In this document: piece after piece, positions 1 to 13,246 of the stretch
Numbering within the stretch: position 1 is the first letter of the stretch
Layout: the number at the start of each line of letters is the position of its first letter
Source: Omphalotus guepiniiformis
Taxonomy: Eukaryota > Basidiomycota > Agaricomycetes > Agaricales > Omphalotaceae
DNA length: 64,000 bases
NCBI GenBank assembly: GCA_028554645.1
Contig: JAQOOI010000013.1
Location: forward strand, 434,001 to 498,000
Direction of reading: 5' to 3'
Position numbers and translations under genes: made by a program
The notes under the pieces: model-generated
Database searches by the model: none
The model's input: only the letters and a program-made list of their open reading frames with translations
Told to the model about the DNA's origin: nothing

Positions 1-1163
1 CAGAAGTCTGCCGAATCCGAAGTAGGCGTTCAGAATGTGATGAGCTACGCTGGTTTCACAACTCAAAATACCGACTTATCATTTCATTAGAAGAGGGCAA
101 GATCTCTATCATCTGCCCAATTTTGCTCTGTCACGGCAGGCCGATGGCATGTGTACGAAGCCGCCCTTTGGCCTATCGCTATTGAAGTTTGCTAGTCCAG
201 GAACAGGTTACTGTCATCTGATGAAGCACGAGCGTCGAACCAGAGGGTAGAGTCGCCGAACCATCCAACTTAATGGCAGTACCTGCATCTGCGTCATAGG
301 TATCTCAAAACACTCGTGAATGAATTGAGGTTCAGACGAGATGACCAACCTAGGTCATTCATTGGAAATTGAACTCCACGACTATTCGCACATCCGAATG
401 ATAGGTATACGTCGTGTGGTAATGCGATTGTATGTAGGCCAGTGAAACGATGCTACGTGAGCACAGTCTATCAATAGAAGTGAGAGTGTGCACCACGGTC
501 CAGAAGCTAAGAATCGAAGCAGCACTTAAGGGAGCCCGGATCCACTTACTGGATATCGCATTGCGAAGGAAAAAATGAGCTCCTCAGCGTGGATTCCTTC
601 AATTTACCCCGTCCGTCCAGGCAACATTAAGTACATGCGAGGAATACATCGTAAGATCTGCTTTGATGCACTCCGCATGCATGGTCGAGGTTTGCTAGTC
701 TTCAGACTTCTTCAGGCTGCTTCAGATTTGGTATGCAGGGCACGAAAACTCGAACGAAATGATTTCCGATTCACATGTACCTCGAAGAGAACGTAAGATG
801 AGTGGTGGTGGTCATTGGTCAACGAAACTCAGCGTGAGAAAAGTCGATCAACGCACTTTCCTGACAAAGCTGCAAATTCCAAGTGTATCAAGATTAAATT
901 TCAGCAAGTGCTTGTTGAACATTGATTTTACATGAATGCAGTTGTTAACCGCAATGGCTTATTTTTTTAGTCGACATTTCTTCCTTCACAGCGCCTCAAC
1001 AAGCCCGAAAGCCAGTTAGTCCTGATATTATCGATATCATGAATTCACTGCATGATAGATATGTATTTCATGTTCACTGTACCAGAAACTGAAGATGTAG
1101 ATTGTGATATAAGGATTTTTCAACACCCATTTTCGTCAATGTTCTGCACATATAGTTACCACT
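1..1163. other. intergenic, no gene seen
   Basis: No reading frame here has a recognisable domain, consistent splice sites or codon-like composition. It is the downstream flank of the P450 that ends at 1164. Short frames such as 575-796 look like chance. Confidence 0.5.
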
Positions 1164-3404
1164 CTAATAAGTCTCAGACTTAATCAACATCTCTGCCTGT
1201 GCAGATCGAGGAGTCATTGAGCAAGGGAATGGCTCTGGATGGCTGCAACGGTGAAACCAAATTCTTCATGAATCGTGCAGAACCGATAAATGACGACAAC
1301 ACTGACCAAAAGAAATGTTCGGATAGATGGCCTGGCACCTCAATCTCCTTCCCTTGTTCGTCCTTGGCTTTAGCGATCTTGAACGTAGCTAGGACGCGGG
1401 CAATTGCAAGCCACACTGTAGCATCAGCTACGTACCGGCCGACACATACCCTTCGGGCGGACAAGTTAGACAGCAATCATTGTATGGGATGGACTCGCCT
1501 CACCTTCGACCAAAGCAGAAAGCTAAGATATTGTTGATACTCGTGAATGGCGCATCTGGGGAGCCCGTAAGGAATCTCTCAGGACGAAATTCATCCGGAC
1601 TGTCGTAGATAGACTCGTCGTGAGTCATTCCCCTATTATTTGTTCATTCATAAATACATAACTAGATGTGAATGTGAATCCCTCACCAGATGTTGCTTAT
1701 GACGTTAGTATCTTACAACTAAACGAATTAGAATTTGCTTAATAAAATAAAAGCGACAACAACAACCTTTCGGTATAAAGTATCCGTCGTATATATCATT
1801 CTCGGTGGTTTTGTGCGGAACACCTTCAAAAACCAGTTAAAAGATGACACCGGGAAAGGAAGTTCACGACACTCACCCAATGGTAGGGCCGGATTCCATC
1901 TCATTACCTCACGGTAGATTGCTTCGACATACGGAAGTGCGTGACGATCTTCGAGACTGGGTAAGCGCTCTGGACCAATGACCCGATCTATTTCATCCTG
2001 GGCTTTTGCTTGGACACTGGGATTGCGAGCCATACAGAGGAAGAAAGTTTGAACAGTTGACGACATCTAGTATCATTTCGTTTCCCCGGTGTCAGAGTGG
2101 CAGCGCGATGAATATGATAGATGCACTGACTGTATCCGCAGCAGCTGAAACCTCAAAATCTAAGACCGAATTGAAAGCAATACATTTTTACAACTTCTCA
2201 CCAACAAAACTGGTAGCAGCCATATCCTTGATACGAAACACCTCATCTGGGTCATCTTGATGCGCTGACACGAGCTCTCCAACCAGTGACGTTATACCGC
2301 TTTCCTGCACCGGGAACACTCAATCAGGATATATTCATTTTCAGAGTGAATATTTTACATGACGTACCATTCGCTTGAGCGCCATATCGAACGCCACATT
2401 CCGCGTTTCCCTAACCATCCTACTACACTCCTGCGCAAATCGTTTGAAATCACATCCAGGTATCCAGGAAGGCAAATAACGCATGAACGGAAATAGCCTG
2501 GGAAGGATGAATTTTCCCGGACTTAATGATTCACCTATGGCATCGAGCAACGCTCGTGCTATCCGAACAGGTCGATCTTGACTCGATCCATGAAGTCCGT
2601 ATATCCCAGAGAATATGACGTTAGATGAGAGACTACACGAGACACAAAACAAAGGTCAGGGATGGGAATAAGCGACAAGGCTAAGAGACAAGGCCCCGGA
2701 GTATACGTACGTTTCTGCATGCTGCATAAAATCAGCTGGGGTATTGAGTAAATTAGCCAGCAAAGCATGGACTGTCCGCTCCTGAATAGGAGTGAAGTGA
2801 ACAGCCGCGGCGCGAGGTCTAAGGCTCTGATGATACGTCCGTCGGCATCTTCTCCAACTCTCAGAATAAGGCATGAAACCTGAGTTCACATTTAATGAGA
2901 TATGGTGAACGCCCCTCATACGGTAACGACGTACCTATATTAAAATCGAAATTACAGCTGTGAGAGGCTCTACCATTCAAGAACGAACTGCACATTGAGA
3001 TTGAACGACGTACAGTTCTTCCATGATTGTGAATACCCGGCCAGAGTAGATCGCTGCCCTCTTTTCCAAGAGATCAATAGCGACTTTTTCCGAGTTGATA
3101 ATGAGAAAGTGCCCGTTTCCAGGTACGCGCATATGGATGAAATCGCCTTTGTGTCAAGCAGTCAAATACCGAAGAATCAAAAAGATGTTCTTTGCTCACC
3201 ATATAATTCACGCCATTGCGCGTAAATGACCCAGGATTTACTATCCGGAACATCAAACAGGTTCCCAAGCAAAGGCAGAGGCTTGGGCCCTGGAGGATAT
3301 GGGACAAGGTAACGAATCCTTCCACGGAGCGCGGTGTAGTTGTATTTGAAAAGTACTGCGAAGAGCAAGATTGCTGAAGCGATGAGTAGCAATGAGGATT
3401 CCAT
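1164..3404 (-). CDS. cytochrome P450 monooxygenase (basidiomycete type)
   Basis: Heme-thiolate monooxygenase, probably anchored in the ER by the N-terminal hydrophobic helix (MESSLLLIASAILLFAVLF). A proline hinge, PPGPKPLPLLGN, follows. The next exon reads GDFIHMRVPGNGHFLIINSE, which is typical of microsomal fungal P450s. The I-helix region (AAADTVSAS, about 2140) precedes the K-helix EAIYREVMRWNP (about 1900), and FRPERF lies near 1575. The heme loop is FCFGRRVCVG once an intron at 1451-1503 is removed. A last intron at 1243-1306 (GTCAGT...TTGCAG) restores the usual end, HPEPFPCSMTPRS, and gives the stop at 1164-1166. All key motifs are present, so I read it as functional. The substrate is unknown. 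It has no obvious partner gene; phosphocholine cytidylyltransferase lies upstream. Confidence 0.9.
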
Positions 3405-5289
3405 AGCGTCAGCAAACTAATGGGTCTTTCAGTCTCAGCTTTATAGCTGGACGTTATAACGGCCCGCGACGGAACCATGGGCATCATGCGGATGCACACC
3501 GAGAGTTCTTTCTATGCCATTCGCAGGCTGTCATTCGATGAATGTTGCCACTCACTCCATTCACCTACCCCTCTGCCATGTTCTCTCACTTCACCGGCGA
3601 TAGTCGGCGTCTCGCAGCAACAGCGTATAGTTCAGACAAAAAAGATACATTGACACCTGCGTACCTCCGGAATACAAGTCATGGAACCATGAGAGAGCAT
3701 AATTTTAGATTGAGTCACGGCAGCCACTTGAGGTCAGGTCTTTTTGTGCCAACTAGGTCTAAAGCGGGACCTGTATTTTACACCAATCTCACGGAGCAAG
3801 ATCGCCGTCATTTGATACTGAGTCCCCGCCTAAAAGTTGGATGCAAATTGCCATGTATATGTGGAGCATACGATAGCATGACCATTGAGAAGTCGGCCCA
3901 GGTCGTAACTTGGCCTTCCATCGAAGATACATGGACCCAGTCCCTGAGATATGTAGTTGATAATGAGAGAAAACAGAGAGTACTCGAGCTAGGAGTCGAA
4001 GCAGACAGGTGCCATCCTGTGTGCCATCTCCGATATCGACCTGTTGTTCACATTCAGGAAGTTTCTGAAAAAAGAGAGGAGCACTTTACTGGCTATTGAA
4101 GGGAGGAACAGAGCGAACCTCTGTAAGTGTATCTGGGTTCTGGATACTGTGTCACAGCAAGCCATGAAGACTCCTCTACCACGCGCTTGCGAAGCCGCTC
4201 CGCTGCACCAGAGGGCGAACTATCGACTACGTGAGCTCAAGCATCGCAGCTATTTGGCAGAAAGATCTTTGAGTCGATAAAAGGGAGAGCACCTTACGAT
4301 ATAGGATACCGTATAGCCATGTCGTCGTGTCGTCGAGAGCAAGCAAAGTTTAAGGAGCCAGAAGCTCGCATGTTGGTCGGAATTCCCGGCCCGCTATTTT
4401 TGCTTGCTTCAGCAGATAATGCACGCCAATTCCAATTCCAAGTCCAAATTTCTACAACGAGGACTGTACATACGAGCGTATATCTTATGTTATACATGCC
4501 AACGTCTATCGTTAACCGCCTATCCTTGAACAAGTTCAGGAATTCAATTTCTTTTGTACCTGGAACATATCGCTTCACGGCACCCTTTCATCGATCATCC
4601 TTTTATGCATCATACCCGAGATTTCTCAGAGTTTCAACGTTGAACCCCTCTGCCCCACCTCCGCTATTTCAGTTTCCTCTCCGAATTCTGCCTCCAAACA
4701 CCCTGGAACTACGAAAGTTTCTGGTTATTTCGGTCAATTCGATGTCCAGGCGCGGGTAACGAGAGCAGGGTGGGCCAAAATTTGTTTCGCTTTTGGAGAC
4801 AGGGTGCAGTGGTGAAATGAAAGTATATGAAGATAGAACGGAAGGCGATAAAAGCGGATGCTCCTCAATGGAGGAGGGGGATCTGTTGAGAACGGTAACA
4901 GTAACGTTCTTTTCAACGAGGGGATGAAATGCGCTCGACTATGCGCTCGATTAAAACCGAGAAGAAGGACCAGGATGGGAGTGGTAAATTGATGAAGTGG
5001 GGAGCGAAAGAGTCATTAAAAAAATTACTGGCGCGGGGTGGGTGTCTATCGCGCGACACAAACGAACATAACTTCATAATAATAAAGACTCTTAAGAAAC
5101 ACAGAAGGGGAGGATGAAAAGGGCAAGGATGCAAAAAAGGAAGAGAAAAAAGCCATTGAATGAAAATAAGCTAACTCAGATTCGAAATTATCACTCCAAA
5201 AAGAACCACCAAGAAAAGGAAACGGGGAAAATGCAAAGCAGACCAAACGGAAGGGGCTTCTCAAGGGGCCCAAATATTACGCCGCATCG
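3405..5289. other. intergenic, no supported gene
   Basis: Flank between the P450 start and the end of the cytidylyltransferase gene. An open frame at 3542-4099 (+, 185 codons) has no recognisable domain. 4860-5250 is purine-rich on the plus strand, which fits 3' flanking DNA of the minus-strand gene that ends at 5290. Confidence 0.45.
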
Positions 5290-6438
5290 CTATCTCCCCC
5301 CTTCAGGAGAGATATCTCTGCTGCCCCTGATACTGCCCCTCCGAGAATCATCGTAGTCACTCCCTTCGGCTCTGATATCCCCCCTGCCCATCCTGAGTAA
5401 TTTTTCATCGAGCTCGCGTTTGCGATACCCTGATACGATACGTTCTAGCAGAGCAGAGGTGGATATACCCGGTGTGCGGCGTGTCGGAAGGAATTTACCT
5501 GTGCGATGAGTTAATTTGACATAGGGAAGGATAAAATAAGGGAAGGACATACCAAGAACTTTAACACCCCAATAAACATCGTCGTGTCCTTCAGCCTTGT
5601 ACGGGTCCTCGTCATGCGCAACATAGTCGATTTGGTACTTTTGTATAAAATCTGACGTGATGACCCATGGTGCTTCGGGTACGACCTGATCAACCCAACG
5701 ACAGTGACGCAAAGCCTCGATTCGCTCTGCATGGGTCATGATTCCTCGCGCTTTGTGTTCTTGAACAAGTTCGTCTGAGCAGACGCCTACAAGGAGGTAC
5801 ACATTGGGGAATGAGAGTTTTGCTTGACGAAGTTGGAGAGCATGACTACGATTACAAACAACGGTTAATAACAATTGAGTACTGAGGTTTGAAGTTGAGA
5901 AGAGTGCTCACCCAAAATGAAACAAATCGTATACTCCATCAGCGTAAATCCTAATTGGCCGACCCTCAGGAGGCTTATTTATTTTGTAATCCCTTCTTAT
6001 CCCATCATCGCCATCAATCGCCTTCTGCACATACGACTGTATATCCCCCGGTGTCAACGCAGCAGGGTTGAACGGCTGCGCCTGAGGTTCCGTAGGAGTG
6101 GACACCGTCGGTGGGAAATCCTCCACAACGCCTCTACTCCCCTCATCCGGTCCCGCAGTGGTACTACTCTCCACATCGCCGTCATACGTAGGCGAATCTA
6201 CCCCATCCGAATCTGAGAACGCGAGATGGTGTCGAGCGGTGTTTTGACCCCTGGGTTTGAGAAAATTATTGGACCTTGTTGTACGCTGTGGATGTTGATT
6301 GATAGATACAGCATCGTCTTCAGTGAGAGGATCGTTGTCTTCTTCTGAGGCATCGTAGGCTGGTGAATCTGGATATTTACCAAACGAACGCTTGCGGCCC
6401 ACGCTTTTTCTGTGAGAGTCGATGCCAGTGCTATCCAT
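5290..6438 (-). CDS. PCT1: choline-phosphate cytidylyltransferase
   Basis: Makes CDP-choline from CTP and phosphocholine, the controlling step of the Kennedy pathway to phosphatidylcholine. A long Ser/Asp-rich N-terminal tail (about 150 residues) precedes the nucleotidyltransferase core. The core starts RIYADGVYDLFHFG and continues HALQLRQAK after a 66-nt intron (5846-5911), so the HxGH CTP-binding motif is split by that intron. Further core signatures are VGVCSDELVQEHK, MTHAERIEALRHCRWVDQVV, YVAHDEDPY and, after another intron, RTPGISTSALLERIV. I chose the ATG at 6436-6438 (MDSTGIDS); an in-frame ATG 11 codons upstream (6471) is also possible. The C-terminal tail after the core is short, so a long amphipathic membrane-binding helix is not obvious. 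Confidence 0.93.
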
Positions 6439-6527
6439 CCTGATGTCACGTAATGTGACCGTCACAAACATTCGTTTCTTTCTGGTAGCTATGACATCAT
6501 ATTGTAATCAATCTCTGTTTCTCTGTT

Positions 6528-7932
6528 TCACCACCCAAGTTGCTCCATTGTCCATCCCCAGACTTTTCCGTGCTCGGGGTCTGGCTTGTTACAGATACGT
6601 TGTCCACGGTCAAGTTTGTTTATTGCTGCAATATCACTTTCGTCGAGTTTAGGCAGCGTCAAATTCTCTTTTTGTCGCTCTGCGTTCTCGCTTTTGGGCA
6701 CTATTACCGTCTCACGGGTTAGATGCCAGGCGAGGATCACTTGGTTTGCGGTGCAGTTGTATTTAGTTGCTAGAGAGAGGATCGTTGGGTCTTTCCGGAC
6801 GACGTCGTAGCCTGTGGACATGGTATCATTAGAGCTCTGTGATAGACTTGCTAGTGTTTTACCTACCACTGGGTGTGTAGGCCATCAATACGATCCCTTT
6901 ACTCTTGCAGTACTCCCGAAGGTCGTTCTGAGCGAGGTAGGGGTGTAACCTGTCTCACTGATCGTCAACAATGCACCAATATATTCTTTCATTGCCACTC
7001 ACTCGACTTGGTTGATCGCAGGAATAATCTTGGCTTTCGCAAGCAGAATTTCTAGGCTATTCCACCGTCAGTGACACACGAATGCCAAAAAAAAAAACAC
7101 AAAATTACTTCTTGATAGAGAAATTGCTAACGCCAATAGCTCGCGCTTTACCTTGCTTCAACACCTCTTCCATATCCGCCCAGATCTCGACGAACGTTGG
7201 AGTGGAGACGCATGCGAGGGTACCGTCGGGGTTGAGTGGAAGGTCATTGGATTCTGCGTCCAGTGAGTTAGCGGAATATTATCGAAGGAGAGGCCGGCGT
7301 ACCATCGTATTTAACGCATTGAGGCCAGTGCATAAGGTACTGCGACAACGACAATCAATGTATTCATACGGAGAGTAGGGATCGTTCAACTCACAAGATC
7401 GACATATTCTAAATCAAGATTGGCCAGACTCTCATTGATAGATTCGTGCACACGGCTGTGGTGGTGCCACCTTCACTATCCGTATCAGTATCCGTATCGC
7501 ACGAAGAGCATGCTCTATGCTCACGGTAACTTGGTAGTGATGAATATCTCTGAGCGGGGGAGCGAAGAAGCTTTGATAGCTCGTCCAACGGCGTGCTCGG
7601 TACCTTCAAGTTGGTTCTAAATTCAACTATCCAATTCGAGCGGGAGTATCTGCTTACCGTAGATATAAGCAGTATCGATGTGTCTGTACCCAGCCTTTAC
7701 CAACACAATCAGTAACAATGATGCTATTATTAACAAGAGCATATAGTGAGGACCTGAATAGCAGTTAAAGTCCAATCTGTTACTGCATCGCGCTTTTCTG
7801 GTGGGGCATACGAGCCATTGGCTGATGCAGAGCCCATGTTAAGTTAGCTAAATAGTAGAGAATCTACAGAAACTCACCGATAATCGGAATCTCGACCCCG
7901 TTGTTGAGTTTAAGTGTGTCTGTAACGGACAT
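6528..7932 (-). CDS. aldo/keto reductase
   Basis: NADPH-dependent reductase of carbonyl compounds, TIM-barrel fold. The gene is cut into many short exons. The first reads [19 protein letters not shown]. Then come [13 protein letters not shown] (catalytic Asp and Tyr, about 7650-7690), [12 protein letters not shown], and after an intron YLMHWPQ with the catalytic His (about 7330). [16 protein letters not shown] (about 7120), [10 protein letters not shown] (about 7020) and [14 protein letters not shown] (about 6890) follow, with the cofactor-binding end [15 protein letters not shown] in the last exon. All family landmarks are in order, so the gene looks intact. It lies only 89 bp from the start of the cytidylyltransferase gene on the same strand. 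The substrate cannot be told from sequence. Confidence 0.9.
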
Positions 7933-10323
7933 GGTTGATTTCTTAGTGGATGATAGTGTAGAAAACGAGATTCTTCCACCAACGCCATTATATGTCGCAT
8001 ATGATGAGGATGAGTAAGACGATTTTGAGGAACACAGGCTCGTGATGATGATGGCTTCAAAGAAGATCGAAGATGGACCTGAACATTCTCATACTTTCAA
8101 TAGGGTGATTCCTGCGATTTTCAGGACCACACTGGCCCTCAGCGAGTGGGTATATCGGGGATGGGCGGTCAAACTACAAAGTAATTTCTTCATACGATCC
8201 AAGCTTCAGGTTTGTTGGCAGTCAAATTTCCTAAGCTTAAAGACTAGATCCCAGCGGCATGAGACCGGGCCTCCCGGTTGAATAGAAGAGTCGTCATCTC
8301 GCTCACATATGTCGCCGACTCTGCAGATCTTCCTTTTCCTGTTCCTGTTCTGTTTCCACCTTTAGCGCTTAGCTTGTCCTCGTCGCATTAGACCCCCTCC
8401 GTGGCGAGCGGGCGAGCAGGCGTCAAAAGTAGAAGCGGGCGCTAGAAGGCGCTTTGAACATGTTTGCGAGCAACCATGTCGATGAACGACTGGCGATGTC
8501 GACCAGAATCTGTCGCCTTCAAATCGTCGAATATTTCATATCCAGACCGGAAGACAATTGAATCTAACCATCTAGCCACCTCAACCTAGCCATACCTAAT
8601 ATCGGGATCTTTCTGACACCCTCAAGCACCGCTATCTGACGTGCAGCTCGATGCGGCGAAACGGTTCGGCATTGTCAGAGCGCATATACTCACCTGAGGG
8701 TCCGTTTGCGTCTTGGTGACATGCCTATCCTCCGCCCTCTCATTGAAGAACTGGTGGGAGAAGCCGCTGGATTAACCTCGTCGCAGTTCGCGACTTCGAG
8801 GCTGACGGGTGCCGACGGAGAAGGCTGATGCTGGTGGTGAAGGAGCTGCAGAGGGAGAATATGATGACGATGTTCAATCATCTTCTGGCGATACTGAACA
8901 GCGAAGAGGCATCTAGTGACGAAGATCCTGCTCCCGGACCGCCGATAGCTTGCGGTATAACACGCCGAGCGTTGACGAATGGGAATGTTGGGTTGATGAG
9001 GTTGGCGACTTACATGGTACTTCTCGTATGCTTATCCGCTGACGCATTTGATCCTGCTGGGAAAGTAATCAACATTTGGTCCTCCCCTGCATGATATTGG
9101 TTCTCATCACACCGTTATATTCATTGCGATCCTTCAGGCTCAGTGTTTGAGCTGTAGCTCCTACTTAGGCTGACTGGGTCCATGATACACCATTTCGGCA
9201 CGAAATTGTTTTTGAAAGTATCGCAGCTGAACGTGTGCGATGTCCAGCCATGACTGTACATGTCGACTTCGCAATTATCGGACATGAGCGCCCATATAAT
9301 CGTCCAATCGGAAAGTAGAAACTACCATAACACCTGAGACATTTTCTATTCCATGTATCTGCAGCTGCAGTCGGGCCCCGAAAAGTAAGATTATATTGGA
9401 GACATTGTATAATTTGGGTTCATTCATTTTTATACCCACAGACCTCAATGGCCAGCCGCCTGCCTTCTTGTGTTCACCTCATACGAAATACACGGAAGAG
9501 CTGCAAGGAAGAACACGCGTACGGAGTCTGTTGTCTATTTCGTCGCGTAGTAATTTCCTCACTGGTCCAATGGCGAGCTTTGAATTCAAAAGATATGGCA
9601 TGAACCTTTCGAGCAAGAAAATCAGCACGAGCCTTTGGGGTTCGCATTCATGAAATCGTGCAATTCTCATGGCAGTCTCATTTCTAGAACCACAGTCATC
9701 CGGCTGGATTCACTTCCTTTTCGCGATATCTAAACGCCGGGCTATTCAAATAAGAATGAGGTCCGCAATTAGTGATAGCGAACGCTGCTAGTAATGAGAG
9801 CATAGTAAGTGTTTCCGTATGGAAGTCTACTGGAAGTGCTTCAATGCTGAGATGAAGTGCTTAGGAATCATATATAGTCGAGCTCCTTATGCCTCGTATT
9901 ACCCAACTACTCGACGCATTTTTTCTGAAATTGACTTTTTACTTGTCATATGCACACGACATTGAAAAGATATATCCTTTAGGCTGATATGCGAGCAGTC
10001 AGAGAACAATACTGCCAATGTTTACTCTAGGGACCAATTCAATGGCCGGTTACGTTTTCTCCGTGCTGACTGCTTTTCGTGCAAGGTACGTAAAATTTAC
10101 AGGGTTCTTGGATCTTCTCTGTGGCTCTTCGAAAACTTCTGTGGGACTTTGCAGAATCGGCGCTCGTTGGATCAGCTCGAATCGTGTCATCGGCCCATAC
10201 AAGAGCTCCGGGCTTTCCCCCCTCACTTACTTGCCTTGCAAGCTGTTCTCACGGCGGGAATGCAGTGGCAGATATATAACCGCAAGATTTTGTTTCACCT
10301 TCAGTTAATTTTCATCTCTCAAG
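7933..10323. other. 2.4-kb gene-poor stretch
   Basis: No recognisable gene. Around 8690-9100 several short frames on both strands are open, for example one reading PILRPLIEELVGEAAGL on the plus strand, but I found no family match or coherent exon chain. This may be a decayed gene or noise. The right edge carries the promoter of the P450 that begins at 10324. Confidence 0.4.
10273..10279 (+). promoter_or_regulatory. TATA-like box of the second P450
   Basis: TATATAA lies 45 bp before the ATG at 10324, a usual distance for fungal promoters with short leaders. Assigned by position and sequence only. Confidence 0.4.
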
Positions 10324-12778
10324 ATGAACTCGACGTTGACTTTAGGGTTGGCAAGTGCAGCAGTCCTGCTCATCGCCTTTATCTACAAGAATAGTCGTAA
10401 ATCCTTGAGCTTCCTTCGAGGACCGCCTTCGCCATCTTCGCTGTTGGGTACGGAAAATCTTACTAAAGCTCTTAGACGGAACTGACACTAACGCTAATAG
10501 GGCATGAGTACGAGATGTCTCATCAACCTGAACTCGGGGACCCCGACTTCGAATGGTTCCGTGAATATGGTACCGCATTCCGTCTTGCAGGATGCTACGG
10601 CGTGAGTAGAACGAGTTTTGCCAGTGTATAGCAGGCGATGTTTGAGGCTGACGGTTACTGCTAATGCCTGTGTAGCAAGAAATTCTGACGATCGCGGATC
10701 CAAAGGCGTTGCAGCATATCCTCCACGCTTCGAGTTATCGTTACCCTAGGTCTAAGGAGTTTTCCCGACTCACCAAGAAGCTTTTTGGAAGAGGGATCCT
10801 TTGGGCGGAAGGTAAGGCTGGATTGTTATCTGCTAGGGAACTTCCCACATGAACCTATGCTCATTGTCATTGCTTGTAGGTTCTGTTCACCAACGGCACA
10901 GAAAGGTCCTCAATCCTGCTTTTTCAGCAACGCAGTTGAGACAGTTCCTTTCTGTGTTCCAACAGTCTGCTGGACGGGTATGTCAAATGAAGGTTTCTTT
11001 GAAGGCCATCTGTGCTGACGAGGCTCTATGCTAGCTTACTGCCCAATGGGAGGAAGGATTAAATGGAAAGGGAGGAGTAGTGGACTTGACAAAATGGCTT
11101 CCCAGAGTCACATTGGATGTCATTGGCGCAAGTCAGTAAAGTTTGATTCATGAATACTCGCCGCACAAATCTGAAATTAATTCTGTAGCTGCATTCGATT
11201 TCGATTTTCGTGCATTGGAAGGTGGATCGAACTCGGATCTCAACGATGCATTGAACAACTTGTTGTAAGTCCCAGCCAACTTCGTGTGATACTAAGACTT
11301 ACCACCGGGTATTTTATAGTGCTGATTCAAGGGGGCAGACAAAGTCTGAAGTCTTGCGAAAAGTCTGGCTCCGAAAGATTCCTGACTTCTTGTACGAATT
11401 TACGAGTAGAAAGTTCGAGTCGAGAGAGGAGTTACGGTTCAAGTATTTCTTGACCACCGCAAAGTCGATCGCAAAGACTCTTGTGAAAGAGAAGGGGGAA
11501 GCTAAGGATAGCGGAAATAGCGGAGTCGAGAAAGATGTGCTCAGCGTTCTGCGTAAGTCCGCGTACCAATCGAGGGTGGCATATGCAGCTTCTGATTAAC
11601 CTTTTCGTGTCTAGTTCGCTCGAATAATGCTGAAGATCCTATGAAGCGATTGGACGACGACGAAATCTTGTCTCAGATAACGTCTCTCTTTCATACATTC
11701 TCCATATACAAATGTTGACTTATTGACATTGACAGGACGATGATTCTTGCTGGACATGAAACTACTGCCAATACCATGACCTGGCTGCTGTACGAATTGA
11801 GCAAGCACCCTGAAGATCAGCAGAAGATTAGAGATGAAATTGCGTTTGTTAGATCGAAGGCTTCTGCGGACTTGACTTCCAATGACTATGATTCGATGAC
11901 GTACCTAAACGCTTGCATCAAGGTTTGTCTGCCTCATAATTCTTATTGTCTCGCTACGTGAATGCTCAAAGTGAAATCTCACGTTCATTAGGAAACGCTC
12001 CGTCTGCATCCTATTGTCCCTTTCCTTCTGCGCGATGCTGCTCAAGACGATGTGATTCCCTTAGCTGAACCTGTTATTACAAGCTCTGGGCAGAAACTTT
12101 CTCAGATACCTGTAGGCAAAGGGCAGAGGATATTCATTTCTGTCACTAATTACAACCGGTGAGAGTGCTGAATGCTTTTGTATGAGAGGGAATGTTCTGA
12201 TCCGTCTATTGAATCATGCAAGTCTCACCACCGTGTGGGGTGACGATGCTCATGAGTGGAATCCCTCGCGGTTTTTGGAAACGAAGAAACAGACGTCGCT
12301 CGGGGTATATGCGAATTTGTACGTCTCCTTATCACCTTGATTTTTGGTACATCCGCTGATTGATTCATAGGTTGACATTCAGTGAGCTCCATTTGACCTG
12401 ACTCTATGTAGACCATCTGATTGTCTACTCCATATAGGTGCTGGTGTTCTAGCATGTATTGGGTAAGATGCCTCTTTTCGTGTCCATGTTTGCGTTGACT
12501 AAATATTTGTTTCCCTAATGATAATAGCTGGCGTTTCGCGTAAGCTTTTTATCTAACAACATCAAGTAATCACTCAAACAAATTTGTTTTGCAGTGTCAT
12601 GGAGATGCAAGCCGTCCTTGTCCTTCTCATTGAATCGTTCGAGTTTCTCACTCCTCCGGGCGGGTTGGATATACAAGCGGTTTCTGCGATTTCTGGTCCC
12701 CTTTCCCCCATGATTCGTGGTAGGCTGCACGAAGGCGTACAGATGCCTCTTTTTGTGAAACCCACGATAAAGGTGTAA
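10324..12778 (+). CDS. cytochrome P450, PAH-inducible-like, heme-loop Arg replaced by Leu
   Basis: Multi-exon P450 of the large basidiomycete group often annotated as PAH-inducible. It has an N-terminal membrane helix (MNSTLTLGLASAAVLLIAF) and hinge RGPPSPSSLLG. The C-helix region is HQRHRKVLNPAFSATQLRQF. The I-helix is MILAGHETTANTMTW, with an intron just upstream whose removal gives QITTMILAGHETT. The K-helix is ETLRLHP and the PERF-like element is WNPSRFLE. Splicing at about 12370-12590 gives LLTFSAGVLACIGWRFAVMEMQ in three small exons. The Cys ligand and the following Ile-Gly are kept, but the usual Arg two residues before Cys is Leu (codon CTA; CGA is one base away). The rest of the protein is uninterrupted and ends MPLFVKPTIKV. 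It is either a functional variant or an enzyme in early decay. Confidence 0.88.
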
Positions 12779-13218
12779 ATTCGCACTCTCAGCTCAGACC
12801 GGTGAGTCCGAGCTGAGGCATCTACCATCTAGTTCGTTTTATCTCCTTAGGCACTTCTGCTTGTATGACAGCTCTTATGATGAATATATCTTGACGTTTA
12901 TATGTGTTGCCTTTACAGTTGTAAAGTATCATTTTGAACACTTCATTCGCTGCACAGAGCGCGTCGTTCAGCCTGCGAAAGCTCGTTACGATTCTAAATT
13001 AGGTGCAATATGTATGTATTTGCTAATGAGCGGAGTTCAGATAGCGCTTACCGAGCGCCTAACCATTTCACGCTCTAAATTGTCGTTCTCTCTAAAGGAT
13101 GTAACCAAATTCTTGGTTATGATCAAGGTATGATAAACAGTGCGGGAGATGGAGGTCAAATCTTAAAAGGACACACGCATAGAATTATCCCGAGGTTCAG
13201 GGCACCCCAAATATGCGT

Positions 13219-13246
13219 GCCTCGATAGTATTGCCTCGATAGTATT
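13219..13246. repeat. two tandem copies of a 14-bp unit
   Basis: GCCTCGATAGTATT occurs twice in a row with no mismatch. It lies in non-coding sequence and looks like a simple local duplication. Confidence 0.8.

Noticed and set aside
1440..1515. Apparent loss of the heme motif in the first P450 (NLSARRVCVG in an unspliced frame)
   Set aside because: Removing the 53-nt intron 1451-1503 restores FCFGRRVCVG, so the motif is intact.
3542..4099. 185-codon open frame on the plus strand
   Set aside because: No domain, signal peptide or splice context, and composition does not look coding.
8690..9094. Possible gene remnant with overlapping short frames on both strands
   Set aside because: Could not be tied to any family or joined into exons, so it is left as unassigned sequence.
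1164..12778. Secondary-metabolite cluster made of the two P450s and the aldo/keto reductase
   Set aside because: No backbone synthase is present. The genes are mixed with phosphatidylcholine synthesis and separated by long spacers, and the FAD monooxygenase and transporter are more than 30 kb away.
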